Shown here piece by piece: positions 1-5,389 of a stretch of 6,827 nt of DNA; within the stretch, counting starts at the first letter, position 1, and each line of letters starts with the position of its first letter. A model generated the notes under the pieces. That model worked only from the letters and a program-made list of their open reading frames with translations. It was not told the origin of the DNA and made no database searches. Location of the stretch: positions 1-6,827 of the forward strand of contig CAIVKT010000290.1 of NCBI GenBank assembly GCA_903906615.1, in the 5' to 3' direction. This DNA is from an uncultured Bacteroidota bacterium (GTDB taxonomy: Bacteria > Bacteroidota > Bacteroidia > Chitinophagales > Chitinophagaceae). Position numbers and translations under genes: made by a program.

Positions 1-827
1 CCTACTGTGCCGCTGCCTATTACATCGCCGGGCAGTATATCTGCGCCATAGGCGCAACGCTCTATGATCTCAGCAAAAGTCCAGTCCATATCGGCCATAT
101 TGCCTTCGCTTACCTGTACGCCATTTACGGTGCAAACCATACGCAGGTTGTAGGCATTACCGGTGTGGCCGGGCTTGGCGGGCACTTTGTATTGCTCCAG
201 TTCATCGGGCGTTACCAGCATCGGGCCTATCACTGTGCTGAAGTCCTTGCCCTTGGCCGGGCCGAGGTTGAGCAGCATTTCCTCCATTTGGAGTGTACGT
301 GCGCTCATATCGTTCATGATCATGTAGCCACCTATGTACTGATCGGCATCGGCGGCTTTTACGTTGCGGCCTTTTTTGCACAATACCACAGCTGCTTCCA
401 GTTCAAAATCGAGCCTCTTGAAATGATCGGGCATGCAGGGTATTGGGCCGGGGCCCTGTATGGCATTGTGATTGGTAAAGTAAAAAATGGGGTATTGGTC
501 GAACTCAGCGATCATATCTACCTTCCTATTGCGGCGGGCAGCGGCCACATGCTGGCGGAAGGCATAACCATCGCGGCAGGAAGTGGGATTGGGCACCGGC
601 GCAAGGATATTTGCGCCCTTGTATGGAGCCCCCTGCACGGTAGCCTTACCGCTTTTGATTTCAGCTTCTGTGCTGCGCATAGCATCTATGCTTTGCTCCC
701 AGGTATTCAGGAGTTGTGCCATAGTGCCGGGCAGTTGCGCATTTGCAGCCGTAGTATCATAAAGCGCATCGCCAATGTAAAACGCGAGCTGCTGGTTGCC
801 ATTCTTGGAATAGGTAACTAATTTCAT
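1..827 (-). CDS. Fumarylacetoacetate hydrolase family protein (3' end outside the window)
   Basis: This is a cytosolic enzyme of the FAH fold, which cleaves or isomerises 2-oxo or 1,3-dicarbonyl acids such as fumarylacetoacetate in aromatic-acid breakdown. The visible part is 275 codons, starting at ATG (825-827), with its C-terminus beyond the left edge. Family hallmarks can be read directly: R-Q-H around residues 91-93 (the position of the catalytic His in fumarylacetoacetase), F-E-L-E at 141-144, whose two Glu residues should bind the divalent metal, and NDMSARTLQ at 172-180, whose Asp is the third ligand. A KGKDFSTVIGP stretch lies at 192-202 and GDVIGSGTV at 267-275. A short N-terminal domain (about 1-75) precedes the catalytic core. 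Family members of this type are usually a little over 300 residues, so perhaps 50-60 are missing. The exact substrate cannot be assigned: no tyrosine-degradation neighbours are visible. It diverges from the carbonic anhydrase gene. The opposite-strand frame at 165-821 is only its shadow. Confidence -1.
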   Translation of the reverse strand, partial: MKLVTYSKNGNQQLAFYIGDALYDTTAANAQLPGTMAQLLNTWEQSIDAMRSTEAEIKSGKATVQGAPYKGANILAPVPNPTSCRDGYAFRQHVAAARRNRKVDMIAEFDQYPIFYFTNHNAIQGPGPIPCMPDHFKRLDFELEAAVVLCKKGRNVKAADADQYIGGYMIMNDMSARTLQMEEMLLNLGPAKGKDFSTVIGPMLVTPDELEQYKVPAKPGHTGNAYNLRMVCTVNGVQVSEGNMADMDWTFAEIIERCAYGADILPGDVIGSGTV

Positions 828-937
828 GGAAATTTGTTTTGAGGGTGTAAAAGTAGTTTTTGTGCGTTAAAAAACGGGCATTAGACCAAGGTGCATCTAA
901 AGAGCGTTCGGAACATAATCTACAATAAAATAATGTA

Positions 938-974
938 TTGGCTTGCAGGAATGCATCTAATTGCAGTAAATTTG
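938..974 (+). promoter_or_regulatory. Bacteroidota-type promoter of the carbonic anhydrase gene
   Basis: TAAATTTG at 967-974 matches the Bacteroidota -7 consensus TAnnTTTG exactly. A TTG at 943-945 lies 21 bases upstream, and another at 938-940 lies 26 upstream; the first falls within the usual -33 spacing of about 17-23. The box ends only 9 bases before the ATG at 984, so the transcript would have almost no leader. The match is seen in the sequence; activity is inferred. On the other strand, the best candidate for the divergent FAH gene is TACTTTTA (complement of 848-855), which has one mismatch and no clear -33 box, so I do not call it. Confidence -1.
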
Positions 975-983
975 CCACCGCAT

Positions 984-1652
984 ATGGCTACTTACGAACA
1001 AATATTTGAAAACAACAGGAAATGGGTGGCCGACATGAAGGCCAGGGACGCTGATTTTTTTGAAAAGCTGGCACGCGAGCAGACTCCGGATTATCTATAC
1101 ATAGGCTGCTCAGACAGTCGTGTACCCGCCAACGAGATCATGGGACTGGAGCCGGGCGACGTATTCGTACACCGCAATGTGGCCAACCTGGTGAATAATA
1201 CCGACCTGAATGTAATGTCGGTCATCAACTTCGCGGTGAAGCACCTGGATGTAAAACACATCATTGTATGCGGACATTATGATTGCGGCGGGGTAAAGGC
1301 TGCTATGATACCCAAGGACATGGGCCTGCTGAACCCCTGGCTGCGTACCATACGCGATGTTTACCGTATGCACTCAGCCGAGCTCGATGCTATAAAAGAT
1401 GAAAGGCTACGCTACAACCGACTGGTAGAACTGAACGTAATAGAGCAGGCTACCAACGTGATCAAAATAGCTGGAGTACAAAAGAACTACCAGAAGCAGG
1501 GCTATCCGGTAGTACACGGCTGGGTGTTCGACCTGCATACGGGTATACTCATTGATCTCAACATCAATTTTGAAGGCATACTGCACGAGATCCAAAAGAT
1601 TTACGACCTCACAGGCGTAGCCTCCAAGCATAACGAAGACGGCGACGACTGA
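984..1652 (+). CDS. can: Beta-class carbonic anhydrase
   Basis: The enzyme interconverts CO2 and bicarbonate in the cytoplasm, supplying bicarbonate for carboxylases and helping pH balance. The protein is 222 residues when started at ATG 984. All active-site residues of the beta class are present: CSDSR at 42-46 gives the zinc ligand Cys42 and the Asp44/Arg46 dyad, and CGHYDCGG at 96-103 gives the zinc ligands His98 and Cys101. These positions are the same as in E. coli Can (Cys42, Asp44, His98, Cys101), which strongly supports this start. The frame stays open upstream to an ATG at 891, but the extra 31 residues do not resemble the family and would cover the promoter box at 967-974. The typical N-terminus (IFENNRKWV followed by DADFFEKLA) begins right after the chosen Met. 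Its stop codon directly abuts the stop of the convergent lipid kinase gene. Confidence -1.
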   Translation: MATYEQIFENNRKWVADMKARDADFFEKLAREQTPDYLYIGCSDSRVPANEIMGLEPGDVFVHRNVANLVNNTDLNVMSVINFAVKHLDVKHIIVCGHYDCGGVKAAMIPKDMGLLNPWLRTIRDVYRMHSAELDAIKDERLRYNRLVELNVIEQATNVIKIAGVQKNYQKQGYPVVHGWVFDLHTGILIDLNINFEGILHEIQKIYDLTGVASKHNEDGDD

Positions 1653-2531
1653 TCAAGGCACTATAACCTTCTGCGCGCCTTTTTCTACCCTGAATTTTAT
1701 AGTAGGCTCACAGGCATGGGCATCACCGTCTGTCTGCATCAGTTTCAGCGCGGGGTTGGATATGGTGATCTCCCTGCCGGTAAGGTGCTGCACATAAGGG
1801 CTGCCCGTGATGCTGCCTGTAAGGCCACGAAAGGCCAGCGCACCACCGAGTATCTTGGGGAATTTGCGCACGATGATAACATCCAGCAGGCCATCGGTAT
1901 AGCTGGCCATTGGCGCTATACGGAAGTTGTAGCCAAACTGCTGGCCATTGGCCACATTGATCATAAAAGCACGCTCGGAATAATCTTTGCCATCTATAGT
2001 TATCTTCCAGTCCCACTCTTTATACATCCACATGTGCTTGGTCACCAGCCAACTGTAGACCATGAGGCCACGGCGTTCGCTTTTCGCAAATTTTTTGGAG
2101 ATGAGCGCGTCAAAAGCCACGCCTGCATTACTGATGAACGGGCGGTCGTTGGCAAAAGCTACATCCATATCTACCGTATTCCCTTTAGAGATCACCTTGA
2201 TTGCCTCATTGGTATCGAGTGGTATACGCATAGTGCGTGCCATGCCATTTCCGGAGCCTTTGGGGATGATGGCAAGTAGCGTATTGGTGCCCAACAAGCC
2301 CTGCGCCACATCATTCACCGAACCATCTCCCCCTACAGCTACTACAGCATATGCACCTTTTTGTGATGCCTCTTTGGCTAGAGCGGTGCCGTGCTTGGCA
2401 TACTGTGTGTGTAATAGCTCGTAAGAGTATAACTCCTTATCGAGGTTGGCCTCTATCCCTTGCGTAATTTCTTTTTGGCGCTCTACACCCGATTTCGGGT
2501 TGATGATAAAAACGATGTGCTTTTTGCTCAT
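1653..2531 (-). CDS. Diacylglycerol kinase / lipid kinase family protein (YegS/DgkB/LCB5-like)
   Basis: This is a soluble or membrane-associated ATP-dependent kinase that phosphorylates a lipid alcohol such as diacylglycerol or a sphingoid base. It has 292 residues, a normal length for the bacterial family. Motifs in order: NPKSG at 11-15; the nucleotide-binding loop GGDGSVND at 67-74 (GGDGT in most members, here with Ser); PKGSGNGMAR at 90-99; a central beta-sandwich domain with MINVANGQQFG at 190-200; TDGLLDV at 212-218; and QTDGD at 266-270, where the family usually has DGE. No signal peptide or membrane helix is visible. The ATG (2529-2531) overlaps the nadC stop in an ATGA, so the two genes are probably co-transcribed and translationally coupled. 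Bacteroidota make sphingolipids, so a sphingoid-base kinase role is possible, but the substrate cannot be read from the sequence. Confidence -1.
   Translation of the reverse strand: MSKKHIVFIINPKSGVERQKEITQGIEANLDKELYSYELLHTQYAKHGTALAKEASQKGAYAVVAVGGDGSVNDVAQGLLGTNTLLAIIPKGSGNGMARTMRIPLDTNEAIKVISKGNTVDMDVAFANDRPFISNAGVAFDALISKKFAKSERRGLMVYSWLVTKHMWMYKEWDWKITIDGKDYSERAFMINVANGQQFGYNFRIAPMASYTDGLLDVIIVRKFPKILGGALAFRGLTGSITGSPYVQHLTGREITISNPALKLMQTDGDAHACEPTIKFRVEKGAQKVIVP
1655..1684 (+). terminator. Weak candidate intrinsic terminator after the carbonic anhydrase gene
   Basis: AAGGC at 1655-1659 can pair with GCCTT at 1677-1681, and the second arm runs into a row of five T (1680-1684). The stem is only 5 base pairs with a 17-base loop, so it would be weak. 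It begins 3 bases past the carbonic anhydrase stop codon and lies wholly inside the 3' end of the convergent kinase gene. It is the only T-tailed hairpin I can see at this junction; it may be chance. Confidence -1.
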
Positions 2532-3367
2532 ACTATCTGTGCTTTGAGGCTGAGGTCCATGCTTACGGCATGATGAATGACCGCGCCTACAGAAATAAAA
2601 TCGACACCGGTGCGTGCATAAGCCACTACATTGTCCATATTGATGCCGCCCGATGCTTCTGTTTCGTATTTACCACCAATGATATTTATGGCTTCTTCCA
2701 CCTGTTCGGGTGTATAATTATCCAGCATAATGCGGCGCACATTGCCTGTAGCCATTACACGCTGCACATCTTCTATGCTCCTTGTCTCTACTTCTATATC
2801 CAGGTTCAGGCCGTTGGCCTTCAGGTAGGCATTAGTGGTCTCAATCGCTTTTTCTATGCCGCCGCAAAAATCAATGTGGTTATCCTTCAGCATTACCATA
2901 TCGTACAGGCCCATACGGTGGTTAACCCCGCCACCTATGCGTACGGCCTTCTTCTCAAAAGCACGAAACAAGGGGGTCGTTTTTCGTGTGTCCAGTATCT
3001 TAGTGGAATAGCCTTTTATGGCATCCACATATTGGCGGGTGAGGGTGGCTATGCCACTCATGCGCTGCATACAGTTGAGCGCCAGCCGCTCGGCCTTTAA
3101 TATAGTATGTACGCTTGCTTCTACCTCAAAAGCTATCTCGCCATTGGCCACTTTATCGCCGTCTTTCTTAAATGGGACGAATACAGCGCCCGGTTCCAGG
3201 TACAGGAATATATCTTTAGCCAGTTCCATACCGGCGAGTATACCATCTTCCTTTACCTTCAATACTGCTTTTCCCTTCGCATCCGCGGGTATGCTCGCCA
3301 GTGTTGAAAAGTCGCCATTGCCCACATCTTCCCGTAATGCGGCTTCTATAAATTCTGTGGTATCCAA
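2528..3367 (-). CDS. nadC: Nicotinate-nucleotide pyrophosphorylase (quinolinate phosphoribosyltransferase)
   Basis: NadC converts quinolinate and PRPP to nicotinate mononucleotide, CO2 and pyrophosphate, the step of de novo NAD synthesis after NadA. The protein is 279 residues, the usual length. An N-terminal half-barrel domain (about 1-105) is followed by the alpha/beta barrel. Active-site motifs are complete: DTRKTTP at 126-132, GGGVNHR at 145-151, KDNH at 161-164, E-V-E at 192-194, LDN at 215-217 and EASGGI at 237-242, with the phosphate-binding end around GVDFISVGA at 254-262. The start is TTG (3365-3367): an in-frame TAA lies five codons upstream, no in-frame ATG occurs before about residue 47, and the family N-terminus (EAALREDVGNGDFS) begins right here. 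It leads a two-gene operon with the lipid kinase gene. nadA and nadB are not in the window. Confidence -1.
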   Translation of the reverse strand: MDTTEFIEAALREDVGNGDFSTLASIPADAKGKAVLKVKEDGILAGMELAKDIFLYLEPGAVFVPFKKDGDKVANGEIAFEVEASVHTILKAERLALNCMQRMSGIATLTRQYVDAIKGYSTKILDTRKTTPLFRAFEKKAVRIGGGVNHRMGLYDMVMLKDNHIDFCGGIEKAIETTNAYLKANGLNLDIEVETRSIEDVQRVMATGNVRRIMLDNYTPEQVEEAINIIGGKYETEASGGINMDNVVAYARTGVDFISVGAVIHHAVSMDLSLKAQIV

Positions 3368-3390
3368 TGTGCGGTTTGTTTATTGGTGGG

Positions 3391-3418
3391 CAAAATTAGT
3401 AAATATGGATTAGGGCAA
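3391..3418 (-). promoter_or_regulatory. Bacteroidota-type promoter of the nadC operon
   Basis: Read on the minus strand, TAATTTTG (complement of 3391-3398) matches TAnnTTTG exactly, and TTG (complement of 3416-3418) lies 17 bases upstream of it, at the short end of the usual -33 spacing. The -7 box ends 23 bases before the TTG start codon, leaving a short leader of roughly 15-20 bases. Both boxes are seen; the function is inferred. Confidence -1.
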
Positions 3419-3670
3419 TGTTAAATGTTTGGTTGTATGAATTCGCATCAAGATTGTTACGCAATATATACGGTTACATACGTACCAGCTTTAAAAGTAA
3501 TCAAATACCTATATTATTTTTTAAAGAGGTAATGGGTGGGTTTATTGTTCCGTTTGGCCGTAGATTCCGTATGCGGTGAAGGGGGCAAACCAAACCTTTG
3601 GCGAAAAATGATGGTGCATATGGTTATGTTTCCAACTGTGGCAAGGAACCCGGAGCAAAAGTTATTATTG

Positions 3671-3678
3671 TATATTTG
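3671..3678 (+). promoter_or_regulatory. Probable -7 box of the darTG promoter
   Basis: TATATTTG matches TAnnTTTG exactly and ends 10 bases before the darT ATG (3689), giving a nearly leaderless transcript, much like the carbonic anhydrase gene. There is no TTG at the expected -33 distance (the bases around 3647-3653 read ACCCGG-like sequence), so the promoter may be weak or activator-dependent. This is one short motif in AT-rich DNA, hence the moderate confidence. Confidence -1.
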
Positions 3679-3688
3679 ATGATAGAGT

Positions 3689-4312
3689 ATGGATAAGGTT
3701 AATCAAATACGCATTTTCAGAATGACGCATATTGACAATATGCCGCATATACTGAAATATGGCATCACCCATGCTTCGTCTCCTGCATGCAATCCGGATT
3801 ATATACCTATAGGTGATGGCAGCTTAATTGGTTCACGTTCTGCATTCATTACACCGGCTGGTAAAATACTTGGGGACTATATCCCATTCTATTTTGGAGG
3901 CCGTATGCCAATGCTCTACGTTATACAGAATGGGTACAATGGTGTTAGGGCGATCTGGCCGGCTGATATTGTGTATCTTGTATGCAGCATCGAACAAATA
4001 GTTGCGCATAAACTTCCATTTATGTTCACCGATGGGCACGCCGTTGATCATCTAAGCGAGTTTTTCGGAAGTGAGCGTTTGAAAGAAATTGAAAAAATAG
4101 TAGATTTTGCAGCCGTAAAAGAACTGTTTTGGAAAAAAGAGGATGACCTGGATCTGAAACGGAGGAAAGAAGCTGAATTTTTAGTGCAGGGAGATATACC
4201 TTTGCCGGCTATTGCAGGTTATGTGGTGTATAACGAAGATGCTAAACAGAAACTGCTGGCATTGAATGTTGCAGAAGATAAAATAGCTGTAAGGAATAAT
4301 TTTTACTTTTAA
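3689..4312 (+). CDS. darT: DarT DNA ADP-ribosyltransferase toxin (DUF4433 family)
   Basis: DarT transfers ADP-ribose from NAD+ onto bases of single-stranded DNA (thymidine in the DarT2 type), which blocks replication; the family acts as a toxin and in anti-phage defence. The protein has 207 residues, typical for compact DarT2. Visible hallmarks are THIDNMPHIL at 13-22, the stretch PDYIPIGDGSLIGSRSAF (35-52), whose Arg50 sits where the NAD-binding Arg of characterised DarT lies, DYIPFYFG at 63-70, MLYVIQNG at 75-82, and KEAEFLV at 160-166, whose Glu163 should be the catalytic Glu of the ARTT loop. These key residues are all present, so the enzyme is probably active; the residue roles rest on family knowledge. 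An in-frame TAG at 3683-3685 makes ATG 3689 the first possible start. No signal peptide is seen. The gene is AT-rich compared with nadC and is followed after 3 bases by darG. The target base and sequence preference cannot be read. Confidence -1.
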   Translation: MDKVNQIRIFRMTHIDNMPHILKYGITHASSPACNPDYIPIGDGSLIGSRSAFITPAGKILGDYIPFYFGGRMPMLYVIQNGYNGVRAIWPADIVYLVCSIEQIVAHKLPFMFTDGHAVDHLSEFFGSERLKEIEKIVDFAAVKELFWKKEDDLDLKRRKEAEFLVQGDIPLPAIAGYVVYNEDAKQKLLALNVAEDKIAVRNNFYF

Positions 4313-4315
4313 AGT

Positions 4316-5362
4316 ATGATACAATCGCTGACAGGTGATCTATTGGCAAGCAGTGCAGATGCCCTTGTGAATACGGTAAATACCGTAGGCATAATGGGTA
4401 AGGGCATCGCCTTGCAGTTTAAAAAGATGTTCCCCGGCAACAACAAGGCATACATTAAAGCATGTAAGGAAGGTGTTCTTACCGTAGGTAAATTACTGGT
4501 AGTAGAAGAGGAAACAACATATACCGGGAGAAAATTGATCATCAATTTCCCAACAAAGACCGACTGGAGGAAACCTTCGGAATACGCTTACATTGAAGAG
4601 GGATTAAAAGAATTAGTGAAGGTCATTACAGAAAACAAGATCACTTCAATAGCTATTCCCCCTTTAGGCTCGGGGAATGGCGGACTTGACTGGAACAAAG
4701 TAAAGCCACTGATAGAAAATTACCTTGCTGATGTGGAGTGTACAGTGTACCTGTATGAGCCTGATGCTGTAATTAAAGAGGCGCTGAGCAAAGAAAGGGT
4801 AAAGCTGACCCCTGCACGTGCCATGCTGCTTTCTGTTCTGTTTGAATTGGTGAAAAACGGAGAATTTGTTTCGGAATTTGCTGCCGAAAAGATCGCTTAT
4901 TTTCTACAGCGCTTTGGGGCCGGAGAAGTATTCAAACTTGATTTTCAGCCTAATTTTTACGGGCCGTATTCAGGAAAGGTAAAGCATGTGCTATACTACC
5001 TAAATGGCAGCTATATTACCGGGTACAGCGCCAAGGATAAAAAGGCTTTTGAAGAATTGGGATTACTGATGGATGCTGAAGATGACGTAGCCAACTACCT
5101 GAATGCGCAGGAAAACAGCCACTACCTTGAAATTGTAGAAAAAACAAAAAAATTCCTCTCCGGCTTTTACTCGGCATTTGCGCTTGAATTGCTTTCTACT
5201 GTAGACTATCTTATGCAGCATGAAGGGGCCACTACATTAACGGAGATACAGGAAAAGCTGCACTCCTGGAGCGAAAGAAAAAAGACCTTATTTTCCAACC
5301 AAAGGTTTTTAGAGATCGCGCAGCGCAATCTCAGGGAGCATAAACTTATCGGGGGTTTTTAA
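4316..5362 (+). CDS. darG: DarG antitoxin: macrodomain DNA ADP-ribosyl glycohydrolase with C-terminal DarT-binding domain
   Basis: DarG reverses the DarT modification by removing ADP-ribose from DNA and also restrains DarT by binding. The protein has 348 residues, the normal two-domain size. The macrodomain covers about 1-155: LTGDLL at 5-10, ADALVNTVNTVGIMGKGIA at 14-32 (ADP-ribose-binding Asn and Gly loop), NFPTKTDWR at 77-85, whose Lys81 corresponds to the catalytic Lys of characterised DarG, and the phosphate loop PPLGSGNGGLDW at 115-126. After a short linker, residues 165-348 form the conserved C-terminal domain, including FYGPYSGKV at 214-222 and a basic-aromatic tail around 321-342. 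In a mycobacterial DarTG this domain has been described as mimicking single-stranded DNA in the toxin's active site. The ATG follows the darT stop by 3 bases, so translation is probably coupled. AAGGA at 4291-4295 is too far away to serve as a ribosome-binding site. Confidence -1.
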   Translation: MIQSLTGDLLASSADALVNTVNTVGIMGKGIALQFKKMFPGNNKAYIKACKEGVLTVGKLLVVEEETTYTGRKLIINFPTKTDWRKPSEYAYIEEGLKELVKVITENKITSIAIPPLGSGNGGLDWNKVKPLIENYLADVECTVYLYEPDAVIKEALSKERVKLTPARAMLLSVLFELVKNGEFVSEFAAEKIAYFLQRFGAGEVFKLDFQPNFYGPYSGKVKHVLYYLNGSYITGYSAKDKKAFEELGLLMDAEDDVANYLNAQENSHYLEIVEKTKKFLSGFYSAFALELLSTVDYLMQHEGATTLTEIQEKLHSWSERKKTLFSNQRFLEIAQRNLREHKLIGGF

Positions 5363-5389
5363 GTATGGAATGCTATGCGCTTCATATCA

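Larger units (their letters stand above)
3368..3688. other. Intergenic stretch between nadC and darT; probable island border
   Basis: The 321 bases separate the housekeeping genes from the defence genes. The nadC promoter occupies 3391-3418 (minus strand) and the darT -7 box 3671-3678 (plus strand). Between them I find no RNA gene, insertion sequence or recognisable attachment site. An interrupted palindrome, CCAAA-CC-TTTGG, lies at 3590-3601. One plus-strand frame stays open from 3533 to a TGA at 3677-3679, with ATG codons only from 3608 on (at most 23 residues); it resembles no family I know and is not called as a gene. Confidence -1.

Noticed and set aside
165..821. A 218-residue plus-strand frame at the left end
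   Set aside because: It is the antisense shadow of the FAH family gene, which has clear motifs on the minus strand; the translation resembles no family.
757..978. Minus-strand frame across the divergent promoter region
   Set aside because: It overlaps the start of the FAH gene in another frame and its translation shows no domain-like features.
891..983. A 31-residue N-terminal extension of the carbonic anhydrase
   Set aside because: It does not resemble family N-termini, it covers the promoter box, and starting at 984 puts the active-site residues at the standard positions 42, 44, 98 and 101.
1612..1622. AGGC-GTA-GCCT hairpin near the end of the carbonic anhydrase gene as a terminator for the minus-strand operon
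   Set aside because: The stem has only 4 base pairs, the loop 3 bases, and no T tract follows on either strand.
1716..2424. Two long plus-strand frames inside the lipid kinase gene
   Set aside because: Both are antisense shadows of a well-supported kinase; no family features.
2570..3413. Plus-strand frames inside nadC
   Set aside because: Antisense shadows of nadC, which retains every active-site motif.
3679..3696. Five-codon frame overlapping the darT start as a leader peptide
   Set aside because: Too short and without supporting signals; expected by chance in AT-rich DNA.
5363..5389. Bidirectional terminator between darG and the Res-like gene
   Set aside because: Only a 4-base TATG/CATA stem is visible and there is no T tract; nothing supports a terminator here.
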